Of a stretch of 64,000 nucleotides of DNA, positions 1 through 8,228 are shown in pieces (positions within the stretch are counted from its first letter, which is position 1; every line of letters starts with the position of its first letter). This stretch comes from Terriglobales bacterium (lineage in GTDB: Bacteria; Acidobacteriota; Terriglobia; Bryobacterales; Bryobacteraceae): contig JAIXQP010000041.1 in assembly GCA_027485675.1 (NCBI GenBank), forward strand, positions 248,001 through 312,000. Direction: 5' to 3'. The notes below the pieces were generated by a model, which worked only from the letters and a program-made list of their open reading frames with translations, was not told the DNA's origin and did not search any database. A program made the position numbers and the translations under genes.

Positions 1-1
1 C

Positions 2-1204
2 GACCCGTCCACCTTCACCGCCGAGTGCAACTACCTCAAGCGGCTCACGACACAGGTCAATCTTCCGAAGATGGTCGACGGCGATATGGACGTCGCGTTC
101 TTCATCGTCTACGTCGGCCAGGGCCTGCCGACCCCGGAGGCGTACGACATCGCCTACAAACAGGCCATCGAAAAGTTCGAAGCCGTTCATCACTTCACCA
201 AGACCATCGCCCCGGATGTCATGGGTCTCGCCCTCACCCCGGCCGATGTCCGCCGCCTCCATCGCCAGGGCAAGCGCATCGCCGTCATTGGCGTTGAAAA
301 CGGCTACCCCATCGGGACCGATATCAAGCGCGTCAAGGAGTTCTACGACCGCGGTGGCCGCTATCTGTCGCTGGCCCACAACGGCAATAGCCAGCTCGCC
401 GACTCGAACACCGGCGAAGCCTCCGGCTATCTCCACAACAACGGCCTCTCTCCCCTCGGCCGCGAAGTCATCGCCGAAATGAATCGCCTCGGCATGATGG
501 TCGATCTCTCCCACCCCTCGAAGGGAGCCAACCTCGAAGCCATTCGCCTCTCCCAGGCGCCGGTCATCGCCTCCCACTCGAGCGTGCGCGCCCTCGCCGA
601 CCACAGCCGCAACATGGACGATGAACAACTCCTCGCCCTCAAAAAGAACGGCGGCGTCATTCAAATCGTCGGCTTCGCGTCGTATCTCAAAGTGGATAGC
701 AAGGAACGCACCGCCGCCTTGACAGCCCTCCGCGGCGATTTCGGCTTCGGCGCCGGCCGCACCGGCGGGCCCACCTTCCGCCGGCCCACCGGGCCCCGCG
801 CCTGCCCCGTCGAAGCGCCGCCGTCGGCCACCGCCGCCGCTCCCCGCCGCGCGGGTGGTTTCCTCAACATGCTCCCGCCGGACCGCCGCGCCGAGTACGA
901 AAAGCGCCTCGCCGAAATCGACGCCAAGTATCCCCCCGCCCCGCGCGCCAACGTGCAGGACATGGTCAACCACATCGACTACGCCGTCAAGCTGATCGGC
1001 ATCGACCACGTCGGCATCTCATCCGACTTCGATGGCGGTGGCGGCATCGACGGTTGGGATAGCGCCGCCGAAGCCTTCAACGTCACCCTCGAACTCGTCC
1101 GCCGCGGTTACACCGAAGAGCAGATCGGCAAGCTCTGGAGCGGCAACCTGCTCCGCGTCTGGGCCGACGTCGAGAAGGTCGCGCAGAAACTACAAAAGCG
1201 GTAA
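2..1204 (+). CDS. Membrane dipeptidase (peptidase M19), 5' truncated by window
   Basis: Zinc dipeptidase of the renal dipeptidase/M19 family, which hydrolyses dipeptides, probably outside the cytoplasm. The reading frame is open from base 2, so the first ATG in the track (71) is internal: residues ahead of it (QVNLPKMVDGDMD) already match the family. The N-terminal HxD zinc ligands lie before the window. Visible family signatures are GVENGYPIG (Glu ligand), SLAHNGNS and VDLSHPS (His ligands) and GISSDFDGGGG near the C-terminus. A Pro/Ala/Arg-rich segment (about residues 235-275 of the track ORF, including RRPTGPRACPVEAPP) interrupts the catalytic domain and looks like a low-complexity insertion. 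The family call is firm; substrate is unknown. Confidence 0.9.
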   Translation, partial: DPSTFTAECNYLKRLTTQVNLPKMVDGDMDVAFFIVYVGQGLPTPEAYDIAYKQAIEKFEAVHHFTKTIAPDVMGLALTPADVRRLHRQGKRIAVIGVENGYPIGTDIKRVKEFYDRGGRYLSLAHNGNSQLADSNTGEASGYLHNNGLSPLGREVIAEMNRLGMMVDLSHPSKGANLEAIRLSQAPVIASHSSVRALADHSRNMDDEQLLALKKNGGVIQIVGFASYLKVDSKERTAALTALRGDFGFGAGRTGGPTFRRPTGPRACPVEAPPSATAAAPRRAGGFLNMLPPDRRAEYEKRLAEIDAKYPPAPRANVQDMVNHIDYAVKLIGIDHVGISSDFDGGGGIDGWDSAAEAFNVTLELVRRGYTEEQIGKLWSGNLLRVWADVEKVAQKLQKR

Positions 1205-1220
1205 CCCGGAAGCTCTCTTC

Positions 1221-2315
1221 CTACTTGCTGGCGGGCGTCTCCTTCCATCCGTACGCCGCCATCAGGATATGGAAGATCTGGGTATTCGGCATATATCCCC
1301 TCACTCGTGCTGCCCCCGGCCCCATCGCCGCCACCAGCACCTCCTCCGCCGTGTGCGTGTTGAACATCTGCACGGCGCTGCGCCCCTCCTCCGCGGCCGG
1401 CGTCTCCGGCAGCAGCGGCTGGCCCGGCTTCCCGCCCCGCACCCGCAGGTCGAAGGAATGGTCCGCCGTGAACAGCAGCAACGTCTCCTTGTTGTTCACC
1501 TGCTCCGCCGTCTGCCGCACCAGCTTGTCCAGCATCACCGCCTGGTCCAGGCCCTGCTTGAGCCGGTCAGTGTGCATGTCCCACTCCACCATCAGAAAGT
1601 AACCCTTCGGGTTCCGCGACAAAATCTCGATCGCCCGTTTCACCACCGGCTGCGGATCAAACCGCTCATCAAACAACGCCACCACCCGCTTCGCCCCCGC
1701 CGGAATCTCCTCCGGCCGGTCGTACATCGCGTAGCCCTTCTCGCCCAGCGCCTTCTTGAAGTCGTAACCCGCGGCTTCGGTCGCTTCAAAAATCCCCTTC
1801 CGCCCGCCGCCAATCACCAGGTCCACCCCATCGCCAAACCGTGGCTTGGCAATCTGCGCCACAATCTCGGCGAACTTCCGCCGGTGGTTGCAGTGCGCGT
1901 AACAGGCCGCCGGCGTCGCATCCGCCATCGACATGTTCGAGATCACCCCCGTCGACAATCCGCGCTCCTCGGCATACTCCAAAATCGTCTTCAACGGCGC
2001 CCCGTCGCTCTTGCCCGGCACGGCCTCCGCCGACTGCGAAATCACGCTGTTCTTCGTCTTGTGTCCCGTCACAATCGCCGTCATCCCCGCCGCCGAATCC
2101 GCCACCCACGCCCCCACCGGCGACGTCTCGGACAAGCCCATGTACGGCATCTGCTGCAGGAACAACTTCCCCGGCGCCCCATACCCGTGGATGCTCGCCG
2201 CGTGCAACGTCGGGATCCCTCCGGCGTCACCCAGGAAAACCACCACATTCTTCGCGCGGCGCTCGGCGGCCATCGCCACCACGGCAAAGGAGAGGAACAA
2301 GAAAAGTTTCTTCAC
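1221..2315 (-). CDS. Alkaline phosphatase superfamily protein, secreted
   Basis: 364-residue protein with a Sec signal peptide (MKKLFLFLSFAVVAMA). The alkaline phosphatase fold is indicated by VVVFLGDAGG (metal Asp30, a variant of the usual GDGMG) and VADSAAGMTAIVTG, whose DSA Ser74 corresponds to the phosphorylated nucleophile of PhoA-type enzymes. Later come VEWDMHTDR and TADHSFDLR, which fit the remaining metal ligands. It probably releases phosphate from monoesters outside the cytoplasm. It is convergent with the M19 peptidase (16-base gap) and lies downstream of the ankyrin gene on the same strand, with 19 bases between them. Confidence 0.88.
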   Translation of the reverse strand: MKKLFLFLSFAVVAMAAERRAKNVVVFLGDAGGIPTLHAASIHGYGAPGKLFLQQMPYMGLSETSPVGAWVADSAAGMTAIVTGHKTKNSVISQSAEAVPGKSDGAPLKTILEYAEERGLSTGVISNMSMADATPAACYAHCNHRRKFAEIVAQIAKPRFGDGVDLVIGGGRKGIFEATEAAGYDFKKALGEKGYAMYDRPEEIPAGAKRVVALFDERFDPQPVVKRAIEILSRNPKGYFLMVEWDMHTDRLKQGLDQAVMLDKLVRQTAEQVNNKETLLLFTADHSFDLRVRGGKPGQPLLPETPAAEEGRSAVQMFNTHTAEEVLVAAMGPGAARVRGYMPNTQIFHILMAAYGWKETPASK

Positions 2316-2334
2316 AATTAAGGAACCCAGCTTA

Positions 2335-3066
2335 TCAACCAGCTGTTACGCGCGCGTGACGGGCCCCCTGCCCGATCAGCCACGCCACCAGCTCCGGATT
2401 CCCTCCGCGCACCGCGCAATCGAGCGGCGAAAGATTGTCCCAACCGACCCAGTGCACGTCCCCCCCTTGCGCCGCCAGATACTGCACCGTCTCCAACTGT
2501 CCACCCCGGCACGCATGCCACAGCCCGGCCGTCACCATCTCGCGCTCTGGCCCCGGCTCCGCGGCGAAAAAGGCCCGCATCCGGTCCATTAGTCCCAACC
2601 CCGCCGCCTGCGTCAAGGTCGTCTTCGCCCCCCGCGCGAGCAACCGCCGCGCCGCGTCCCACTGCGCGAAGATCACGGCATCCGACATCGCCGTGCCATT
2701 CGTGAATATGGCTCCCGGGCCCTCAATGTCCGCCCCGCCATCGAGCAGCGCATCAATCGCCGCCACGTCGTTGCTGCTCGCCGCCCAATGCAGCGGCCGC
2801 TCCGGCGCGTTCCCGCCCGTCATCGCCACATTCGGATCGGATCCAAACGCAATCAAAACGCCTATCGTCTCCGCCACCCGCGGAAAATGCCCCGGCCAGT
2901 CCGTCGCCACGTGCAACAGCGTCCGGGTTTCCGCCCGCGGCCCCACCACCCGCGCCGTCGCCAAGCCCGGGTTCGCTGTCAGCAACTCTCGCAACCCCGC
3001 GGCATCCCCGCCCCGGATCGCCGTCCGTACCGCTTCCGCCAGCGGGCTCTTGTTTGGTATCTCCAT
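2335..3066 (-). CDS. Ankyrin-repeat protein
   Basis: 243 residues with several ankyrin-type units: TLLHVATDWPGHFPRVAETIGVLIAFGSDPN, PLHWAASSNDVAAIDALLDGGADIE, a degenerate AVIFAQWDAARRLLARGA, and LSPLDCAVRGGNPELVAWLIGQGA at the C-terminus. No signal peptide or catalytic domain is visible, so it is probably a cytoplasmic protein-binding scaffold. The start MEIPNKSPLAEAVRTAIRGGDAAGLRELL begins directly in a repeat-like helix pair. It may be co-transcribed with the downstream phosphatase. Partner unknown. Confidence 0.85.
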   Translation of the reverse strand: MEIPNKSPLAEAVRTAIRGGDAAGLRELLTANPGLATARVVGPRAETRTLLHVATDWPGHFPRVAETIGVLIAFGSDPNVAMTGGNAPERPLHWAASSNDVAAIDALLDGGADIEGPGAIFTNGTAMSDAVIFAQWDAARRLLARGAKTTLTQAAGLGLMDRMRAFFAAEPGPEREMVTAGLWHACRGGQLETVQYLAAQGGDVHWVGWDNLSPLDCAVRGGNPELVAWLIGQGARHARVTAG

Positions 3067-3108
3067 AGCGCTTCTCGCTATTGTCGCCCACCATTTACCC
3101 TGTTAGAG

Positions 3109-3450
3109 ATGCCGAACCCCCGCAGCCGCCGCGCCCGCGCCGCCCGCCGCCGCCAACGCCGGATGGCTAGCGTCGAACACGACCTCACCGACCTGCAGTG
3201 GGAAACCCTCAAACAAGCCTGGGGCGGCTGCGCCTACTGCGGCGCCCAGGACCGGCCCCTCCAACGCGACTGCGTCCTCGCCATCTCCCGCGGCGGCCGC
3301 TACACCCTCGATAACATCGTCCCCGCCTGCGCCGCCTGCAACACCAGCAAATGCAACGAGGAGGTCACCGCTTGGCTCCGCCGGAAACGGCTCGGCGAAA
3401 GCGCCTTCCTCCTCCGCTACTCCCAAATCCGCAGCGCCCTGACCTCCTAG
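3109..3450 (+). CDS. HNH-endonuclease-like protein with altered first His
   Basis: 113 residues from ATG 3109; the track ORF from 2788 runs back through the antisense of the ankyrin gene and is too long. ATG 3163 (MASVEHDL) is an alternative start. A basic N-terminus is followed by CAYCG, RDCVLAISRGG, DNIVPACAACNTSK, the zinc-supported HNH layout (CxxC ... DHxxPxxxGG ... NxxPxCxxCNxxK). The position normally held by the general-base His of DH is Cys here (RDC). It may therefore be inactive, use another residue, or bind DNA only. It is divergent from the ankyrin gene and convergent with the following gene. Confidence 0.8.
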   Translation: MPNPRSRRARAARRRQRRMASVEHDLTDLQWETLKQAWGGCAYCGAQDRPLQRDCVLAISRGGRYTLDNIVPACAACNTSKCNEEVTAWLRRKRLGESAFLLRYSQIRSALTS

Positions 3451-3474
3451 CCAGGGCGCTGCCGATCGCTCCAA

Positions 3475-4359
3475 CTACTTGCGGGCAATCTGCACTTTCG
3501 GGACGGCCAGGTAACCCTTCACCTTGTCCTTGCTCACTTCGTTCACCACCATCTCATACGGCTGCCGCGCCTTCGAAAGAACGTAGAACTGCACCGGTTC
3601 ATTGGCCGTCTTGTCCTTCTTCTCGATCTTGCGATCGTCCGCAATCACGTCCACGGTGAACTTGCTCCGCTTCACGTCCGTCTTCTTCACGGCCAGTTGA
3701 ATGTCGCCCACCCGCTGCGCCTTGCCGTTGCGCGGCAGTTCGAACTCCACATAGTTCCGGTCGCCCAACTCACGCAGCGCCGCCAACTCCTTGGCGTTCG
3801 TCGCAATCAACCCGCTCATCACGCCCATATCGCCCGTCGCCCGGTGCAGCTCCGCAATCGTGGCCTGCAGTTCGCTCTGCGTCTTCACCACGTCCTGCTT
3901 CACCGCGCCCACATCCGTCGAAACATCCGCAATCTTCGAGTTCGCCTGCAGCGTCGTCTCCTTCACCTGCGTCAACTCCGCGGCCATCTGCTTCGCCTTC
4001 TGCTCTTCGCTCTTGGCGAGGTTCGACACGATCTTGTCCGCATGGCGCCGCGCCGCAATCTGCGCCGCCATCGCCGCCTTATTCACGCTCTCCTGCGTCT
4101 CCTTCCGCGCGCTGTCCAGGTCCGTCCGCACCACGCCCAGGTTCTCGTTCAGCGTCTTGTCCACGGCGCTCAGCCCGGCCCGCAACTCGGAAACCTGCTG
4201 CTGCACCGCGCCCACCTCGCTGTTCACATCCTGCAACCGAACGGCCTGGTAACCGTTGATGCCCAGGGAGAGGGCAAACGCCCCGGCTAAAACCGGAATG
4301 GCCCAGCTGCCGCGGCCGTTCTTCGGTGAGGTCTGATTGGTGTTGTCCATGGGGTTCAT
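3475..4359 (-). CDS. Coiled-coil membrane-anchored protein of unknown function
   Basis: 294 residues. A short polar N-terminus precedes one membrane segment (WAIPVLAGAFALSLGINGYQAV, about residues 19-40). A long coiled coil follows (about 42-195: repeated heptads such as VGAVQQQVSELRAGLSAVDKTLNENLG), then a compact basic, probably beta-rich C-terminal domain (YVEFELPRNGKAQRVGDIQLAVKKTDVKRSKFTVDVIADDRKI). The start is supported by AAGGAG eight bases upstream. The topology (single anchor, periplasmic stalk, terminal domain) resembles envelope spacer proteins, but I do not recognise the family. Confidence 0.75.
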   Translation of the reverse strand: MNPMDNTNQTSPKNGRGSWAIPVLAGAFALSLGINGYQAVRLQDVNSEVGAVQQQVSELRAGLSAVDKTLNENLGVVRTDLDSARKETQESVNKAAMAAQIAARRHADKIVSNLAKSEEQKAKQMAAELTQVKETTLQANSKIADVSTDVGAVKQDVVKTQSELQATIAELHRATGDMGVMSGLIATNAKELAALRELGDRNYVEFELPRNGKAQRVGDIQLAVKKTDVKRSKFTVDVIADDRKIEKKDKTANEPVQFYVLSKARQPYEMVVNEVSKDKVKGYLAVPKVQIARK

Positions 4360-4564
4360 TGATTACGCTCCTTGCCTTTCTCAGTTTGCAAACTGCGTGC
4401 CAAACGGATTAATCAATCCGAATCAACCACTTACACCAACGACTCCGCCCCCGTGTCGAAGAATCAACCACCTCCCCACCCCAACCGCGTCTGAAACTCG
4501 AACACTATGAAGGAATTCGCAATCCGTAGAGTACTTGTTGTTGTAAAGTATCAAGAGGCCCTCC

Positions 4565-5608
4565 ATGATCCCCTCCCCCCCGCGCCGCCCCTGGCTCCTC
4601 CTCCTGCCTCTCCTCCTCGCCGCCGCTTGGCTCCTCAGCCGCGCCTTCGGGCAAACCCTCCACCCCGACCCCCTCGCCATCCCCTCCGTCGGCCAACCCG
4701 CTCCGCCGCCCCCTTGGGCCGATGCCACCAACCGCTCCCGCGCCCTCCTCCGCGCCGCCCTCGCCCAAAACAACCTGCCCGGCCTCTCCGTCGCCGTCGC
4801 CGCCGGCGGAACCCTCGTCTGGGCCGAAGGCTTCGGCTGGGCCGATCTCGCCGCCCGCGCCCCCGTCACCCCTACTACCCGCTTCCGCCTCGGCACCGCC
4901 TCCACCCTCCTTACCGCCGCCGCCGCCGCCCGCCTCCAACTCGAAACCCCGAATCCAACCACCGGCCCCACCGGCGAGCCCGAGCCCCTCTCCCGCCTCC
5001 GCTGCGAGCATCCGTCGGAGGCCCTCCCCCACCTCTCCGCCAACCCGTCTCCCAACCAACGCTGGATCCTCGTCAGCGCCGCCATCGAGTCCGCCTCCGG
5101 CCAACCCTTCCTCCGCTACCTCCAGGACCAAATCCTCCAGCCCCTCCAAATGGCCAACACCGGCGCCGAATCCGCCACCGCCGAAAACCCCGAAGGCATC
5201 GGCGAAGAAGGCGAGGACCCGCCCCCGTTCACCATCCTCCGCCAGGCCATCCTCGAACCCCTCGGCATCGCCCCCGCCCCCGTCCATCCCCCCACCCGTC
5301 CCGCGACGCTCTACGAACCCGGCTTCCCCCACCACCCCCTCGCCCGCCACGGCCTCCGCGTCCTACCCGCCCGCAACCTCTCCTGCTACTCCGGCGCCCG
5401 CGCCCTCTTCTCGACGCCTTCCGACCTCGTCCGCTTCGCCCTCGCCACGCCTGCCGTCGCCTCGACGCACGGCGAACTCCACGGCCACCGCCTAGTCGCT
5501 CTTGAGGTCGATCCCACGCGCGGCCTCGTCGTCGCCCTCGCCACCAACGGAACCACCGCCGACCCCGCCGCCCTCGCCCGCGCCGTGGCCGCTGCTTTCA
5601 AACCGTAA
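4565..5608 (+). CDS. Serine beta-lactamase-fold protein lacking catalytic motifs
   Basis: 347 residues; N-terminal membrane or signal segment WLLLLPLLLAAAWLL, then a Pro-rich stretch. The fold is recognisable from LPGLSVAVAAGGTLVWAEGFGWADLAARAPVTPTTRFRLG, which matches class C beta-lactamase/esterase proteins. The expected SxxK motif of GSxSKxxTA is GTASTLLTA here (Thr111 and Thr114 replace Ser and Lys). The YSN motif region reads PNQRWILVSAAIE, so it is absent as well. The reading frame is intact and very C-rich, so it is probably expressed as a non-enzymatic homologue or is drifting. AAGAGG precedes the ATG. Contrast with the intact homologue at 22820. Confidence 0.75.
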   Translation: MIPSPPRRPWLLLLPLLLAAAWLLSRAFGQTLHPDPLAIPSVGQPAPPPPWADATNRSRALLRAALAQNNLPGLSVAVAAGGTLVWAEGFGWADLAARAPVTPTTRFRLGTASTLLTAAAAARLQLETPNPTTGPTGEPEPLSRLRCEHPSEALPHLSANPSPNQRWILVSAAIESASGQPFLRYLQDQILQPLQMANTGAESATAENPEGIGEEGEDPPPFTILRQAILEPLGIAPAPVHPPTRPATLYEPGFPHHPLARHGLRVLPARNLSCYSGARALFSTPSDLVRFALATPAVASTHGELHGHRLVALEVDPTRGLVVALATNGTTADPAALARAVAAAFKP

Positions 5609-6128
5609 GCCGCCCCCGAAACCCCCGCGCCGCATAATACGAATCCGCGCCGTTGTGATACACGAACACGGTGTCGTAACGCCGGTCCCCAAACAGCGCC
5701 CCGCCCATCCGCCGGATCCGCTCCGGCGTCACGATCCAACTCGACGTCTTCCGGTCAAACTCCCCCAACTCCTGCAGCTCCCGGTACTGCGCCTCGTTCA
5801 ATAACGCCACCCCCATCGCCGCCGCCACGTCCAGCGCGCAGTTCGCCGGCTTGTTCTGCTTCCGCCCGTCCAGCGCCGCCCGGTCATAACACAGGCTCCG
5901 CCGCCCCGCCGGACTCTCTGCCGCGCAATCAAAGAAAGTCACCGCCCCGGTTGCCCCGTCCCGCCCCACCACGTCCGGCTCCCCGCCGCTCTCTTCCATC
6001 TGTTGCAACGGCCCCAACTTCTCCGGATGCGCCGCCAACCGCGCCCGCACCTCCGCCCACACGACCCCCTCATGCCGCCGAGGGTTCGCCGCAAACCGCG
6101 CCTCCAGAACCTCCAGCAGACCCGCCAC
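5598..6128 (-). CDS. DUF4256 family protein
   Basis: 176 residues, close to full length for the family. Recognised by LEARFAANPRRHEGVVWAEVRARLAAHPEKLGPLQQMEESGGEPDVVG, FFDCAAESPAGRRSLCYDRAAL, and the C-terminal WIVTPERIRRMGGALFGDRRYDTVFVYHNGADSYYAARGFRG. No signal peptide; probably cytoplasmic. Function unknown in the family. It starts three bases after the stop of the amine oxidase, so the two are likely co-transcribed. Its 3' end overlaps the convergent beta-lactamase-fold gene by 11 bases. Confidence 0.85.
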   Translation of the reverse strand: MAGLLEVLEARFAANPRRHEGVVWAEVRARLAAHPEKLGPLQQMEESGGEPDVVGRDGATGAVTFFDCAAESPAGRRSLCYDRAALDGRKQNKPANCALDVAAAMGVALLNEAQYRELQELGEFDRKTSSWIVTPERIRRMGGALFGDRRYDTVFVYHNGADSYYAARGFRGRLTV

Positions 6129-6131
6129 TTT

Positions 6132-7442
6132 TTACTTCACCACCTTCGCCACCAGCTCCGCCGTCTCCACTCCGCTCAGCGCCGCCCCGCCGCACGTCTG
6201 CGTCCACCGCGGCGCGCACGCCTCTCCGGCGAAGAACAAGCGGTCCGCCACCGGACGCCGCAGCCCTTCCCGCGCGCCCGCCTGGCCCGGCGTCGCCGCC
6301 GCATACGCGCCCAGCGCCCACGGGTCGCTCGCCCACTTCGTGAACGAGCCCTTCACGAAATACTTGTCCACATCGGACCCAAACATCGACCGCAGCGCGT
6401 TCCGCCCAAAATCCACCGCCTCGTCTTCGCCCGCCGCCGACAGCTCCCAGGCGAAATCCCCGCCCACAAACCCCACCAGCAGCGGCAGCTGAAACGGCCA
6501 GCACAGGAAGTACGTGTCCCGCTTCCCGTAGTTCTCCCGCAGCACATCCTCGAAAGCCTTCTGCCGAAACTCCGGCTGCGAAAACTGCAGTGGAATCTTC
6601 GCGAGCAAACCCATCGGCAGCCCGCCGATAGCCTCCTGCTTCCACACCGGCAGCACCGGATCGAAGCGGATCTTCTCCGCCGCCAGCACCCCCGTCGAAC
6701 TGGTGATGATACAAGCCTTCGCCGTCAGCGTCCCCTTGTTCGTCTCCACCTGCACGCCCTGCCCGTCGTAGCGGATCCGCCGCGCCGCCGTATTCAGGCT
6801 CACCGGAATGTTCTTGCCGAACTGCGCCACCAGCGTCCCGTAGCCTTCCTTCACCAGGTAGTTCGGCGCCACGTCCGTCCCGATGTTCATGTAGTCTTTG
6901 GTCGATAACTCATCCAGGTCCACGGCCGAGGACATGGCGCCGTGGAACGTCGCCATCGCGTCGTCGATCTCGCTCTTCCGCCGTACCGCGTTCGACGCGG
7001 CCACGTCCTTGCGGGCCCCCAGCTTGTCCAAGCGCTTGCTCAGCGCCGCCTCGCTCTTCTCGGAGAGCTCTCGTTCTGCGGCCGTCGCCTCCCGGTCGCG
7101 CAGGTAGAGGCCCTCGAGCGTCGTGCTGTGCAGTTGCAGCGTATAGCCCCACTGATCGGCCAGCGGTTTGTAGGGATTATCGTCGGCCTTATGCAGCCAA
7201 GCGCAACCGAAGTCGAAAGGAACGCCGAAGGTTTGCGTATCGGTAAACGCCCGCCCGCCAATGCGCCCGCGGGCTTCGATCACCGTCACGCTCTTGCCCA
7301 GCTCCTGCAAGCGTTTCGCCGCCTGCAGCCCCGCCGAACCCGCGCCGATAATCACGACATCGACGCTGCTCCCGGCGCTCTGCGCGCCCAGCAAAACACC
7401 CGCGCCCAACGCCCCGAGAAAGCTTCTTCTGGAAATAGCCAT
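6132..7442 (-). CDS. Tat-exported FAD-dependent amine oxidase
   Basis: 436 residues. The N-terminus MAISRRSFLGALGAGVLLGAQSAG is a twin-arginine signal, suggesting export in folded, FAD-loaded form. The dinucleotide-binding motif VDVVIIGAGSAGLQAAKRLQELGKSVTVIEARGRIGGRAFT follows at once, as in flavin monoamine oxidases. The C-terminus has the FAD-contact segment DRLFFAGEACAPRWTQTCGGAALSGVETAELV. It oxidises an amine, or a related substrate, that cannot be deduced. First gene of a pair with the DUF4256 gene (3-base gap). Confidence 0.88.
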   Translation of the reverse strand: MAISRRSFLGALGAGVLLGAQSAGSSVDVVIIGAGSAGLQAAKRLQELGKSVTVIEARGRIGGRAFTDTQTFGVPFDFGCAWLHKADDNPYKPLADQWGYTLQLHSTTLEGLYLRDREATAAERELSEKSEAALSKRLDKLGARKDVAASNAVRRKSEIDDAMATFHGAMSSAVDLDELSTKDYMNIGTDVAPNYLVKEGYGTLVAQFGKNIPVSLNTAARRIRYDGQGVQVETNKGTLTAKACIITSSTGVLAAEKIRFDPVLPVWKQEAIGGLPMGLLAKIPLQFSQPEFRQKAFEDVLRENYGKRDTYFLCWPFQLPLLVGFVGGDFAWELSAAGEDEAVDFGRNALRSMFGSDVDKYFVKGSFTKWASDPWALGAYAAATPGQAGAREGLRRPVADRLFFAGEACAPRWTQTCGGAALSGVETAELVAKVVK

Positions 7443-7512
7443 GGATGCAGCATAACCCGAAAGCTGCGGCGAACTAATCGTCCAAAGTAACCGGTAGATC
7501 CCGGCGCCACCC

Positions 7513-7899
7513 TCAGTTTGGGCGAAAGGTCAAAACGTTTCGCCCATACATCGCGAGGTGGGCATCTCCCGTCACGAGGATAAGGTCCTCAGATTGAGCC
7601 TGAGCGACAAGCATTCGATCGAACGGATCGCGATGATGCTCCGGCAGAGCCGCCGTACGGTCCGCGTGAGTTCGAGAGATCGGCAGCCAGTGAAACGCCA
7701 GACTGTCCAACACAACATCGAAATGGGACGGCAGCACCAGTTTGCCCAGTCGCTGCTTGATACGGATCTCCCACAACACGGCGGTACTAAGAAAAACTGT
7801 CTTTTCTGGATCCGCAATCATTTCGCGAATCATGGACGGCAATCGTGGGGAATCATCGAGCCACCAGAGCAGAACATGCGTATCGAGCAAAAGCCTCAT
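7513..7899 (-). CDS. vapC: PIN-domain toxin (VapC-like ribonuclease)
   Basis: 128 residues, typical VapC length. PIN acidic positions are seen in MRLLLDTHVLLWWLDD, TAVLWEIRIKQRLGKL, and HHRDPFDRMLVAQAQSEDLILVTGDAHLAMYG. It belongs to the subgroup whose antitoxins are Phd/YefM-like. It presumably cleaves RNA when free of antitoxin. Its ATG overlaps the antitoxin stop in an ATGA, so the two are translationally coupled, antitoxin first. The palindrome upstream of the antitoxin probably controls both. Confidence 0.9.
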   Translation of the reverse strand: MRLLLDTHVLLWWLDDSPRLPSMIREMIADPEKTVFLSTAVLWEIRIKQRLGKLVLPSHFDVVLDSLAFHWLPISRTHADRTAALPEHHRDPFDRMLVAQAQSEDLILVTGDAHLAMYGRNVLTFRPN

Positions 7900-8129
7900 C
7901 GCAGCCCGAACGCCTCTGCAATGTCCGCCGGAAGCTCGTCAAAGTCGTCAGCAATCTGGATTTGTCCCTTGAGCGCCCCAGGTTGGCGCGGCGCCGCGGC
8001 GCCTTGGTACCGAACCAAGCGTGCTACCGGTTTGCCCGCCTTGCCGATGATGACCTCCTCCCCAGCTTGTACCGCTTCAATCAATGCAGACAGGTTAGCC
8101 TTGGCCTCGGAGATGTTCTTCAAGATCAC
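7896..8129 (-). CDS. Phd/YefM-type antitoxin of the VapBC-like pair
   Basis: 77 residues from a GTG start at 8129: VILKNISEAKANLSALIEAVQAGEEVIIGKAGKPVARLVRY is the standard Phd/YefM DNA-binding fold, followed by an acidic toxin-binding tail (IQIADDFDELPADIAEAFGL). The track ORF starts 30 codons earlier at 8219, but that extension (PCLPDQAWSDLVWY) is low-complexity and is encoded by the operator repeats, so I reject it. The gene neutralises the adjacent PIN toxin and probably autorepresses the operon. Confidence 0.85.
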   Translation of the reverse strand: MILKNISEAKANLSALIEAVQAGEEVIIGKAGKPVARLVRYQGAAAPRQPGALKGQIQIADDFDELPADIAEAFGLR

Positions 8130-8141
8130 AATCCAAGAATA

Positions 8142-8172
8142 CCAGACCAGATCAGACCAGGCCTGGTCTGGT
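8142..8172. promoter_or_regulatory. Palindromic operator of the toxin-antitoxin operon
   Basis: CAGACCAGGCCTGGTCTG (8153-8170) is a perfect 18-base palindrome. A further direct copy of its half-site CAGACCAG lies at 8143-8150, giving three half-sites in about 30 bases. The array lies 13-43 bases upstream of the GTG start of the antitoxin, where an antitoxin or toxin-antitoxin complex would bind for autorepression. The assignment is inferred from position and symmetry. Confidence 0.75.
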
Positions 8173-8228
8173 AGGCAGGGGTTAGCTCTCCGCTCCGCCC
8201 GCCACCCCCTATGCCACAATCAACGGTA

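Noticed and set aside
8130-8219. N-terminal extension of the antitoxin
   Set aside because: The extra codons are encoded by the operator repeats and do not match the Phd/YefM fold.
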